A stretch of 64,000 nucleotides of DNA from Filimonas effusa (GTDB lineage Bacteria; Bacteroidota; Bacteroidia; Chitinophagales; Chitinophagaceae): the NCBI RefSeq assembly GCF_004118675.1, contig NZ_SDHZ01000002.1:1054001-1118000 (forward strand). The letters run 5' to 3'. The position numbers and the translations under genes are program-made. The notes beneath the pieces were generated by a model, which had not been told where the DNA came from, ran no database searches, and saw only the letters and a list, made by a program, of their open reading frames with translations. Positions 18,594 through 26,022 of this stretch are shown one piece after another. Positions within the stretch are counted from its first letter, which is position 1; the number at the start of each line of letters is the position of its first letter.

Positions 18594-19778
18594 TTAACGT
18601 TGCAATTGCTGGTCGCGGTACTCAGAAGGCGTACATCCCATCTGAGCTTTAAAGTACCGGTTAAAAGTTGTTTTGGAATTAAATCCACTTTCAAATGCCA
18701 GGGTTTCCAACGTACCACTTTCACTTTTACCTATCAATTCACAGGCGTGTTCTACCCGAAATACGTTGATATACTGGTAAAAGTTTTTGCCGATGCGAAT
18801 GGAAAAGAGCTGGGTAAGATGGTGTTTGGGTATTTTCAATTCTTTGGCGAGGACCTGTAAAGAAAGATCTGGATCGAGATAGTTCTTTTTTTCCCGGAAG
18901 AGCAGGTTCAACTTGTTTTCATATTCATCCAGCAGCTCCGCCGGCAGGAGTGATTTCTGGTAAGGCAGGCCGGCCTCGTTTACCTCGCCGTCGTCTTCAG
19001 ACTTTTGCTGGTTATGCGAATGAAGCAAATGGTCGTCCGTTTCGCCGGGATGGGCGCCTCCGTCTATTCCGGGGTTGTGCGGCTGTAAAGGAGCAGATTC
19101 CTTTTGAAGTCCATGCTGCATCAGGCGATTTACATTGTAACGGAGCATGAACGCCACCATTGTTAACATGATAAGGTAAACGCCGGTACGTATATAGAGA
19201 TAATTCCGTGCAGTTCCGGCAGGCGGAGAAGCAAAAGAGACTATAAAGAAATAGATAGCGGCTACAAAGATGACGCTTCCAGCTATTGTAACCAGCCGCT
19301 TTTCTTCGGACCACGATTTCCTGTCCTGTTTTTCCATCAACCCTTTTACCGCGTAGGCAACAAATGAGCAACAGATACAGCTATAGAGCACTCTTCCATA
19401 TTTTAAAAGGAAATCGACGGAAAAATTTCCTGATACAGCGATAAAGGCATAACCCACCAGACCGATCAAAAAGGGCAGGGCATGCCAGAAAGCCGTAGAC
19501 AACCTGAATGGTCTGCCATTATAACTATAGGACGACCAATAGAAAAAAGGACCATACATTAATCCGAAGGGCGCTGCCCAATCGAGGTAGCGTTTGCCGG
19601 GAAAGGCCATCTGGCAGACGAGAATATGCGCAACATGCACTAACATAAATGCAGTGGCTACGAATACCAGCCTGTCGAGAAATGTCAGCAGCTCTGCTTT
19701 ATAGCCCAGGTATAACGTTACCAGGATTAACACAACCAGGCTACATAACATATATTCCAGAACAGATATGCTATGCAT
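18594..19778 (-). CDS. Membrane-embedded AraC-family regulator
   Basis: 394 residues from the ATG at 19778; the frame opens nine bases earlier at a TTG. The N-terminal half has about seven hydrophobic helices (to about residue 215), followed by a polar linker and a C-terminal AraC DNA-binding domain (about 295-390) with two helix-turn-helix units (LQVLAKELKIPKHHLTQLF and LETLAFESGFNSKTTFNRYF) and the closing GCTPSEYR motif. This is a one-component regulator able to link a membrane signal to transcription. It overlaps the upstream paralogue by eight bases, so both are co-translated. The ligand is unknown; the closest possible target in cis is cassette A, downstream on the same strand. Confidence 0.9.
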   Translation of the reverse strand: MHSISVLEYMLCSLVVLILVTLYLGYKAELLTFLDRLVFVATAFMLVHVAHILVCQMAFPGKRYLDWAAPFGLMYGPFFYWSSYSYNGRPFRLSTAFWHALPFLIGLVGYAFIAVSGNFSVDFLLKYGRVLYSCICCSFVAYAVKGLMEKQDRKSWSEEKRLVTIAGSVIFVAAIYFFIVSFASPPAGTARNYLYIRTGVYLIMLTMVAFMLRYNVNRLMQHGLQKESAPLQPHNPGIDGGAHPGETDDHLLHSHNQQKSEDDGEVNEAGLPYQKSLLPAELLDEYENKLNLLFREKKNYLDPDLSLQVLAKELKIPKHHLTQLFSIRIGKNFYQYINVFRVEHACELIGKSESGTLETLAFESGFNSKTTFNRYFKAQMGCTPSEYRDQQLQR

Positions 19779-20877
19779 CGGCAGCAATTCGGTTTTTGAT
19801 ATTACGTGCGGCTGTCATTTTAACCCTGTATTCAGAGGGGGTACATCCCACATATTCCTTAAAATACTTATTGAAGGTGCTTTTTGAGTGAAAACCACAT
19901 GCCTGGGCAAAAGATTCGAGTGTATAATTTTCACGGCTATTCTTTAAAAGCTGCATCGCATAAACGATGCGATGCCCGGCTATAAACTGGTAGAAGCTGT
20001 TTACAAAGAAGACGCTGAGGAGTTGAGACAGATGATGACGGGGGATCCCTGTTTCGGCCGCAAGTTTTTCCTGCGACAGGTCCGGATCGAGAAAGCACCG
20101 TGATTCTTCCAGGAAACATTGAACCTTTACTGCATAGCTATGGAGTGTAGTTTCGTCGAGCGTTGACCGGCGGTACCTGGATCCGGCTCCCTGATCTTCG
20201 GGCAACTGCTGCTTTTCGGGCCCGGTAGCTATGTTGCGGCTATCATAGATCTGTTGATGCAGGTTTTCTTCCGGCAATGTCTTTATGGCTGCAATTTCCC
20301 TTATTGCAAACAGGGCCACTACCACCAGCAATGCATACTGCCCTCCCTGTGTATTCACGTCGAGTTGAAGGGCCGGCCAGCATAATTGCGCTATACCTGC
20401 CAGTTGCATTATTGCAACAAATACATAGATTACAGTTACCTGTCCCAGGAAACGCTGCAAAGAAGGGTGCAGCATCCGTTGCCGCCTGTTAGACAAACTG
20501 ATGGTTATCAGATAAACAAACAGAGAAATTCCGGCCAGTCCAGACAACTGATTGTACCATATCATGGCTGTTTGCAGGCCGGCATGTTGCAAGACCGATT
20601 TAGACAGCAGCAATGCCGCTCCCAGCAACATGCATCCAAAAGGAATAAAATGCAGTGCTTTTTTACGAACCGGACGTTTCACACCCGCAGCGGTCAGATA
20701 CAGGAAATATAACAGGGGGCCGTGCAGAAAGAACAGCGGACTTTCTATCTTGATAAGATCATTACCCGGAGCCATAGTAATAGCGGCGATATACCAGGCA
20801 ACCTGGAATAAGGCCAACGCCAGTATAAGCAGCAGGGAAGTGCCCACAACTCTGAAAAGCTTCACAACTAAATACAT
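19771..20877 (-). CDS. Membrane-embedded AraC-family regulator (paralogue)
   Basis: 368 residues with the same design as its neighbour: about six to seven N-terminal membrane helices (to about 210), a linker, then an AraC domain (about 265-360) with LSQEKLAAETGIPRHHLSQL, LESFAQACGFHSKSTFNKYF and GCTPSEYR. The AraC ends of the two proteins are clearly similar while the membrane halves have diverged, which fits an old tandem duplication with different inputs. The ATG at 20877 follows an exact -7 box at 20901-20908. The small-RNA candidate at 21070-21192 ends about 190 bases upstream on the same strand and could affect expression by read-through. Confidence 0.9.
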   Translation of the reverse strand: MYLVVKLFRVVGTSLLLILALALFQVAWYIAAITMAPGNDLIKIESPLFFLHGPLLYFLYLTAAGVKRPVRKKALHFIPFGCMLLGAALLLSKSVLQHAGLQTAMIWYNQLSGLAGISLFVYLITISLSNRRQRMLHPSLQRFLGQVTVIYVFVAIMQLAGIAQLCWPALQLDVNTQGGQYALLVVVALFAIREIAAIKTLPEENLHQQIYDSRNIATGPEKQQLPEDQGAGSRYRRSTLDETTLHSYAVKVQCFLEESRCFLDPDLSQEKLAAETGIPRHHLSQLLSVFFVNSFYQFIAGHRIVYAMQLLKNSRENYTLESFAQACGFHSKSTFNKYFKEYVGCTPSEYRVKMTAARNIKNRIAADA

Positions 20878-20900
20878 GAATCGCTATGGATAGAATGGGG

Positions 20901-20908
20901 CAAAGATA
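20901..20908 (-). promoter_or_regulatory. Putative -7 promoter box for the araC pair
   Basis: Minus-strand TATCTTTG matches TAnnTTTG exactly. The implied start is about 20 bases before the ATG at 20877. No TTG was found at the expected -33 distance. Confidence 0.4.
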
Positions 20909-21069
20909 AGAATAGATGAGAGATAGCAGCTAACAGATGGCAGGGGTATAAGTAAGGGAAAGATGAAAAAGAATGAGGGGAAAGTATAATGATGGTATAC
21001 TCATCGTCCGTATATAAAGCGTACTTTTTCGTAGACCGGGGCGATATTCTGTGGGGAAGCAGCAGATAC

Positions 21070-21192
21070 AAAAAAAAGGGTCTTCTGTAGAAACAGAGGA
21101 CCTCTAACGATTGCTTGCCATATGAAAATTCTTACTAAAATCTTTTTGGGGTAACTGAAGCTACTGTGTTGGTAGCGTTGCTTTCAATTACA
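21070..21192 (-). ncRNA. Candidate structured small RNA, about 120 nt
   Basis: Seen: a consensus Bacteroidota promoter directs a start near 21192. The first bases of the RNA form a long hairpin: nine pairs between 21183-21191 and 21151-21159 (one is G-U on this strand, which would be C-A on the other), a six-base bulge, then five pairs GCTAC/GTAGC around a seven-base loop CAACACA. About 50 A/U-rich bases follow, then a terminator hairpin (21079-21102) and eight T residues. Promoter, 5' hairpin and terminator fit one another in position and strand. There is a tiny ORF (ATGGCAAGCAATCGTTAG, five codons) before the terminator, so a leader-peptide attenuator is an alternative. I recognise no known RNA family. 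Confidence 0.5.
21079..21102 (-). terminator. Terminator of the candidate small RNA
   Basis: On the minus strand GGTCCTCTGT pairs with ACAGAAGACC around loop TTCT, ten positions with one internal C-A mismatch, followed by C and eight T residues (plus-strand A run 21070-21077). Confidence 0.6.
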
Positions 21193-21195
21193 ATA

Positions 21196-21226
21196 CAAAT
21201 ATACTTACGGATCTTACCTGCTACAA
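21196..21226 (-). promoter_or_regulatory. Consensus Bacteroidota promoter of the small RNA
   Basis: Minus strand: TTG (21224-21226), 20-base spacer, TATATTTG (21196-21203). It matches both the -33 TTG and -7 TAnnTTTG elements at the expected spacing, the only place in the window where I found both. Implied start 21191-21192. Confidence 0.65.
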
Positions 21227-21613
21227 CTCAATTTGTAAGTGTATTTATTACGCCAAAGCTGATAAAAAAATCACAAAACCCTTATCTGTATTGCGTTTCA
21301 GCTTTTTTTTGCTACGATGTCCAAGGCAAAAACGGACTTTTAAAAGGACCCGACTTAAGTTTTTTTTAACTAGAATGAGGGAAAGCTATAACATTTTGGG
21401 AAGGAAAATATCAATCTGGGGAATGTTGGCCTCATTTTTGAGGAAGGCGAAACTCAGCTTAAAAACAATTAAAAAAATTATATCTACTGTTTATCAATGA
21501 GTTATATGCAAATAGCTCCTTTTACCAGATAGAACGGCAAGATTATGGAATTAACAGGAAACAGAGGAGCGATCCTCAACAGGCTAGTCTACGAGAAACG
21601 AATAAGGCAGCCG

Positions 21614-21790
21614 GAGAAACACCACCTATAGAAGAACAGACTGTTGAAAAACACCAGCACCAGGAAAACACCACCTGTGAAAAACAAGAACCTGTGAAGA
21701 ACCGGACCTATGAAGAACAAGATCTATGAAACACCGTTGACCATGAAAACACGAGGCTATGAAAAACACATGTGAAAGACACCAGAGACC
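21614..21790 (+). repeat. Array of about 11 degenerate 16-nt repeats
   Basis: Eleven head-to-tail units of 13-18 bases begin at 21614, 21631, 21646, 21664, 21679, 21696, 21712, 21728, 21745, 21761 and 21774. Each starts GAAaAAC or GAAgAAC and most end in CCTGT, CCTAT or TCTAT, giving a rough consensus GAAAAACACnnnCCTAT. A weaker unit may precede them at 21593. Unit lengths are not multiples of three and nearly every unit contains TGA, so the plus strand is not coding. The array stops 24 bases before a hairpin terminator, suggesting that it is transcribed. Origin and function are unknown. Confidence 0.75.
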
Positions 21791-21814
21791 TCGTTTTTAA
21801 AACACTATGAACCA

Positions 21815-21849
21815 AAAAGCCGGACCTGTGCATAGCCGGTCCGGCTTTT
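21815..21849 (+). terminator. Strong hairpin terminator after the 16-nt array
   Basis: Perfect 12-bp stem AAAAGCCGGACC / GGTCCGGCTTTT (21815-21826 with 21838-21849), 11-base loop. It would work in both directions. It lies only 16 bases before the start codon at 21866. Confidence 0.75.
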
Positions 21850-21865
21850 AAAAAACTAATTCACG

Positions 21866-22225
21866 ATGGAAAACTTATATGACGCCCAGCAACAAATTGC
21901 TCAACTGCAATTCCGCCATACCAGCGACGTATTAACCCTGCGTCTGCATATGCTGGAAATGATGGCCATGTTGTCATCGCATCACCAGCGCGTAAGCAAT
22001 CCCGTTTTACGTCATCATATAAAAGTTACTTTTTATCACTTACAGGAGCTGTACAAAGAAACCGACAATACTCCCGTAAGTTTTAAAAAGGCAAAACGCG
22101 AAGTTTTAGAAACGATTCAGAACTATATATTCAAAGCCAACATGCTCGATACAAAAACCGAGTATTTGTCTTCATCCGTACCGTCTACTCCTGTTGCACA
22201 AGCGGGTATACAGGCCGTTGCCTAA
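21866..22225 (+). CDS. Small helical protein of unknown function
   Basis: 119 residues, not recognised. There is no signal peptide or membrane segment, so it is probably cytoplasmic. The sequence is strongly helical and amphipathic (LRLHMLEMMAMLSSHHQRV; HHIKVTFYHLQELYKE), with many His, Met and Gln residues and a short disordered Ser/Pro/Ala tail, suggesting a small coiled-coil or adaptor protein. It starts 16 bases after a terminator hairpin and its stop is seven bases from the convergent acs stop, with no terminator between. The clean frame, start and good codon use support a real gene. Confidence 0.65.
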   Translation: MENLYDAQQQIAQLQFRHTSDVLTLRLHMLEMMAMLSSHHQRVSNPVLRHHIKVTFYHLQELYKETDNTPVSFKKAKREVLETIQNYIFKANMLDTKTEYLSSSVPSTPVAQAGIQAVA

Positions 22226-22232
22226 CCTACTA

Positions 22233-24164
22233 TCACAATTTACCTTGTTTGATCTCGTCAACAACAGCGGGATCAAGCAAGGTACTTGTATCTCCCAGCT
22301 GCTCCAATTGTCCTTCCGCAATTTTACGCAGGATCCTGCGCATGATTTTTCCACTTCTTGTTTTTGGTAATCCGCTCACAAACTGAATTTTATCTGGTTT
22401 GGCGATAGGCCCGATGATACGCGATACCGTTTGAAGAATATCCTGGCGGGTACTATCTTCATCGCCATGCAGGCCGGTTACAGTCACATAAGCATAGATC
22501 CCTTGTCCTTTAATATCATGAGTGTAACCCACTACGGCACTTTCCACTACACTTGCATGCATATTAATTGCATTTTCCACTTCAGCAGTACCTATTCTAT
22601 GCCCGCTTACATTTAATACATCGTCTACGCGGCCGGTGATCCTGTAAAAGCCGTCATCGTCGCGCAGGGCGCCATCGCCGGTGAAGTAAAGGTTTTCGTA
22701 AGTAGCGAAATAGGTGGTACGGCAGCGTTCATGATCGCCATAGGTGGTACGCAACATACCGGGCCAGGGGGCTTTGATGCAAAGGTTTCCTTTTACATAT
22801 CCGTCTTCTGCTTTTTCCGTTACTTCTTTACCGTTTTCATCTACCAGTATTGGCTGTACGCCTGGTAATGGCAGTGTGGCCCAGCTAGGCTTGGCAGGTG
22901 TGATACCGGCCAGGTTGGTGATCATAAGGCCTCCTGTTTCGGTTTGCCACCAGGTATCTACAATGGGGCAGTTCTTTTTACCAATATGTTCGTCGTACCA
23001 GTGCCATGCTTCTTCGTTAATAGGTTCTCCCACGGTACCCAGCACTTTTAACGAGGAAAGATCTTTTCCTTTCAGCGGGTCGAGGCCAAAGCCCATCAGG
23101 CTTCTTATGGCCGTTGGGGCTGTGTAAAGAATATTTACTTTGTATTTATCGACGATATCCCAGAAACGGCCGGCATCGGGCCAGGTAGGCACGCCTTCGA
23201 ACATCACAGAGGTAGCGCCTGCGCTTAACGGACCGTAGAGAATATAACTATGACCTGTGATCCAGCCGATATCGGCGGTACAGAAATGAACCTGTCCGGG
23301 CTGGTACTGGAAAGCGTTTACGAAAGTATAGTTGGTCCATACCATATAACCGCCGCAGGTATGTACCACACCTTTGGGTTTGCCGGTGCTTCCGGAGGTG
23401 TACAAAATAAACAGGGGGTCTTCGGCGTCCATCACTTCCACATCGCCAAAGCCTTCTACACCAAGTGTATCGGTAACTTTCAGCATTTCATCTTCCCACC
23501 ATACATCGCGGCCTTTGATCATACTTACGGGGGTGCGGGTGCGGGTATACACGATCACCCTTTTCACCATTTTGTTCCCGATGAGCGCATCATCGATCAC
23601 ACTTTTCAACGGAATGTCTTTGGCTCCGCGGAAAGCGCCGTCGCAGGTAACAATGAACGCTGCTTTTGCATCTTCGAGCCTGTCGGCAATACTCTGCGCA
23701 GAGAAGCCGCCGAAGATGACGCTATGGATGGCTCCTATACGTGCGCAGGCCAATACAGCATAAGCCAGCTCGGGCACCATACCCATATAGATACACACCC
23801 TGTCGCCTTTTTTCACACCGTTGTTTTTAAGTACCTGTGCAAACTGACATACACGTTTGTGCAGCCGTTCGTAGGTGACGATACGGGTACGTTCTTCGGG
23901 ATTATTGGGTTCCCAGATGATGGCTGGTTTCTCACCCAGTTTTTCGAGGTGACGATCCAGGCAGCTTTCTGTAATATTCAGCCTTCCCCCTGAAAACCAT
24001 TCGATACGGGGTTCTTTAAAATTCCAGTTCAGCACCTTATCCCATTTTTTACGCCACTGGAAATTAGAGGCGACATCGGCCCAGAAGGCTTCGGGATCTT
24101 CCACACTTTTTTTGTAAGCTTCATTGTACGATTCCAACGACTTGATCTGATACGGATACGACAT
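22233..24164 (-). CDS. acs: Acetyl-CoA synthetase (AMP-forming)
   Basis: Cytoplasmic enzyme of 643 residues that activates acetate to acetyl-CoA through acetyl-AMP. Full-length ANL-superfamily architecture: N-terminal ACAS segment (SLESYNEAYKKSVEDPEAFW), the P-loop-like YTSGSTGKPKGVVH (about 259-272), WWQTETGG, YFTGDGALRDDDGFYRITGR hinge region and the C-terminal PKTRSGKIMRR with the catalytic lysine at about 606, the usual site of regulatory acetylation. It diverges from an MHS-type transporter, so uptake and activation of acetate or a related monocarboxylate may be coupled. A 12-base direct repeat lies just upstream of its start. Confidence 0.96.
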   Translation of the reverse strand: MSYPYQIKSLESYNEAYKKSVEDPEAFWADVASNFQWRKKWDKVLNWNFKEPRIEWFSGGRLNITESCLDRHLEKLGEKPAIIWEPNNPEERTRIVTYERLHKRVCQFAQVLKNNGVKKGDRVCIYMGMVPELAYAVLACARIGAIHSVIFGGFSAQSIADRLEDAKAAFIVTCDGAFRGAKDIPLKSVIDDALIGNKMVKRVIVYTRTRTPVSMIKGRDVWWEDEMLKVTDTLGVEGFGDVEVMDAEDPLFILYTSGSTGKPKGVVHTCGGYMVWTNYTFVNAFQYQPGQVHFCTADIGWITGHSYILYGPLSAGATSVMFEGVPTWPDAGRFWDIVDKYKVNILYTAPTAIRSLMGFGLDPLKGKDLSSLKVLGTVGEPINEEAWHWYDEHIGKKNCPIVDTWWQTETGGLMITNLAGITPAKPSWATLPLPGVQPILVDENGKEVTEKAEDGYVKGNLCIKAPWPGMLRTTYGDHERCRTTYFATYENLYFTGDGALRDDDGFYRITGRVDDVLNVSGHRIGTAEVENAINMHASVVESAVVGYTHDIKGQGIYAYVTVTGLHGDEDSTRQDILQTVSRIIGPIAKPDKIQFVSGLPKTRSGKIMRRILRKIAEGQLEQLGDTSTLLDPAVVDEIKQGKL

Positions 24165-24165
24165 A

Positions 24166-24197
24166 ACAATCTGTTTTGAGAAGTGACAATCTGTTTT
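24166..24197. repeat. Direct repeat next to the acs start
   Basis: ACAATCTGTTTT occurs at 24166-24177 and 24186-24197, exactly 20 bp apart (about two helical turns), in the acs/MHS divergent intergenic region. It could be a regulator site or a small duplication. Confidence 0.5.
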
Positions 24198-24280
24198 TTG
24201 TGTGGTTTAAATTTACGGCATCATCACATTCAGTAAATAAATTTTATTTATATTACTGTTCTTTAACACTTGCCATATTC

Positions 24281-25759
24281 ATGAATCAGATTAACCGTAA
24301 CCTTTACCGCGTTATTGGAGCGTCGTCGCTGGGCACCCTTATAGAATGGTATGACTTCTATATTTTTGGCAGCCTGGCCACCATTATCTCCAGTAAATTC
24401 TTCCCTCCCGGCAACCCTACCGCCGCTTTCCTGGCAACGCTGGCCACCTTTGCCGCCGGATTTATTGTACGTCCTTTTGGAGCGCTTGTTTTTGGCCGTC
24501 TTGGTGATCTTGTTGGCCGCAAGTACACATTTCTTGTAACACTGGTGATCATGGGCGGCGCCACTTTTTGCATTGGCCTTATCCCCGATTATAATAGCTT
24601 TAAAGCGGCTCCGCTGGTGGTGTTGCTGCTAAGGTTGTTGCAGGGGCTGGCATTGGGTGGTGAATATGGCGGCGCCGCCACTTATGTTGCGGAACATTCT
24701 CCTGAACACCGCAGGGGCTATTTTACGAGCTGGATACAAACAACGGCTACGCTGGGATTATTTGTATCACTGGCAGTTATTCTTATATGCCAGCGCAGTA
24801 TGAGCACAGCCGCCTTTGAAGACTGGGGCTGGCGCATCCCGTTTTTATTAAGTATAGGCCTGGTAGGCGTATCCGTTCTTATCAGGATGAAAATGCAGGA
24901 GTCTCCTCTTTTCTCCCGGTTAAAGGCGGAAGGGAAAACAGCTTCGAACCCGCTGAAAGAGAGTTTCGGCCATAAGGCCAACCTGAAAATGGTGCTGCTG
25001 GCGTTGTTTGGCGCCACTATGGGGCAGGGAGTGGTTTGGTATACAGGCCAGTTTTATACGCAAACCTTTTTGCTTAAGATCTGCAGCCTGGAAGCAGCGC
25101 AGGTGAATACCTGGATAGGCATAGCCCTGTTGCTGGCGACGCCGTTCTTTGTGATCTTTGGTGCGCTGAGCGACAAGATTGGCCGTAAAACCATTATGCT
25201 TACGGGAATGCTGCTGGCGGTGTTTTGTTACCGTCCCATATTCAAGGCATTTCACTCCATGAGCGATACTTCCCTAAAAACAATTGCATCATCGTCTGCC
25301 GATGCAGGACGCACTGCAGATGATAAACCTGCAGTTGTCAACACCATTCATTATACCGACGGCAGCAAGCTTGTTTCCACGCAATTACAAAGCGCCGATA
25401 ATCTTAGGGAAATAAAAAAGGTTGTTACGCTTGGGGATGATCACCGGTGGAAGTTTGTAGGCCTCATTTTCGTGCTGGTGCTTTTTGTGACGATGGTGTA
25501 TGGGCCCATTGCCGCCTTCCTGGTAGAATTATTTCCTATACATATTCGTTATACCAGTATGAGCTTACCTTACCATATAGGCAACGGTGTGTTTGGCGGC
25601 CTGGTTCCTTTTATAGGTACGCTCATGTACGAGTATTCAAAAACGCCGGCTAATCCCGGCGGCGATATACTGGCGGGGTTATGGTATCCGATAGGAATTG
25701 CAGCGGTTTGTTTTGTGATAGGAATTCTTTATTTAACCCGGCGGCATTCCGTTCACTAA
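24281..25759 (+). CDS. MFS transporter, metabolite:H+ symporter (MHS) type
   Basis: 492 residues with 12 predicted membrane helices. MHS-family marks are clear: RVIGASSLGTLIEWYDFYIFG at the start, FGRLGDLVGRKYTF (loop 2-3), LQGLALGGEYGGAATYVAEH and SDKIGRKTIMLTGM. The family carries citrate, ketoglutarate, proline, shikimate or acetate-like substrates with protons. A hydrophilic segment of about 65 residues (about 325-390) is inserted before the last helices. The frame is open from 24176, but the family N-terminus starts at the ATG at 24281. Divergence from acs suggests a monocarboxylate substrate (inference). Confidence 0.88.
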   Translation: MNQINRNLYRVIGASSLGTLIEWYDFYIFGSLATIISSKFFPPGNPTAAFLATLATFAAGFIVRPFGALVFGRLGDLVGRKYTFLVTLVIMGGATFCIGLIPDYNSFKAAPLVVLLLRLLQGLALGGEYGGAATYVAEHSPEHRRGYFTSWIQTTATLGLFVSLAVILICQRSMSTAAFEDWGWRIPFLLSIGLVGVSVLIRMKMQESPLFSRLKAEGKTASNPLKESFGHKANLKMVLLALFGATMGQGVVWYTGQFYTQTFLLKICSLEAAQVNTWIGIALLLATPFFVIFGALSDKIGRKTIMLTGMLLAVFCYRPIFKAFHSMSDTSLKTIASSSADAGRTADDKPAVVNTIHYTDGSKLVSTQLQSADNLREIKKVVTLGDDHRWKFVGLIFVLVLFVTMVYGPIAAFLVELFPIHIRYTSMSLPYHIGNGVFGGLVPFIGTLMYEYSKTPANPGGDILAGLWYPIGIAAVCFVIGILYLTRRHSVH

Positions 25760-25780
25760 TAACGCTCAAATACTTGCCAT

Positions 25781-25996
25781 ATGAATCTTTTAAAACGTTG
25801 TCTCGGTATTTTCTGGCTTTTGCTGGGGCCTTTGTCTATGGGCTATCTCATTTTTGAAGCCTGTCAAAAGATCTCTGCCCACCCGGTACAGGATGTTTAC
25901 CTGCCGTGGATCATCATCATTATTGTATTTCTGCCGGTAGCCATAGGCCTAATGGTATTTGGTTATTATGCACTGAAAGGAGAATATGACGTGTGA
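25781..25996 (+). CDS. Small two-helix membrane protein
   Basis: 71 residues with two hydrophobic helices (about 8-28 and 45-66) separated by a short polar loop, ending KGEYDV. It resembles the many small Bacteroidota inner-membrane proteins of unknown function. It follows the MHS transporter by 21 bases and precedes gldA by 26, so it may be an accessory subunit of the transporter, though nothing in the sequence proves that. The start ATG lies inside ACTTGCCATATG, the same block found just before the MHS start. Confidence 0.75.
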   Translation: MNLLKRCLGIFWLLLGPLSMGYLIFEACQKISAHPVQDVYLPWIIIIIVFLPVAIGLMVFGYYALKGEYDV

Positions 25997-26010
25997 GGAA
26001 ACGGATGCCT

Positions 26011-26018
26011 TATCTTTG
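26011..26018 (+). promoter_or_regulatory. Putative -7 box for gldA
   Basis: TATCTTTG, exact TAnnTTTG, ends four bases before the gldA ATG. If used, the mRNA would be almost leaderless. No TTG at the -33 spacing. Confidence 0.4.
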
Positions 26019-26022
26019 AGGT

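Larger units (their letters stand above)
20878..21865. other. Gene-free interval of about 1 kb
   Basis: No open frame here looks coding. From left to right it holds a -7 box for the araC pair, a candidate small RNA with its own promoter and terminator on the minus strand (21070-21226), a possible weak plus-strand hairpin with T8 (AAAGCTGA 21255-21262 with TCAGCTTT 21298-21305), an A/T-rich stretch to about 21540, an array of degenerate 16-base repeats (21614-21790) and a strong hairpin terminator (21815-21849). Confidence 0.7.

Noticed and set aside
21166-21500. Small plus-strand ORFs of 67 and 69 codons
   Set aside because: They overlap each other in different frames, overlap the small-RNA promoter and contain low-complexity Lys/Phe runs; no support for coding.
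21614-21790. CRISPR array
   Set aside because: Units of 13-18 bases without separate conserved repeats and unique spacers, and no cas genes anywhere in the window.
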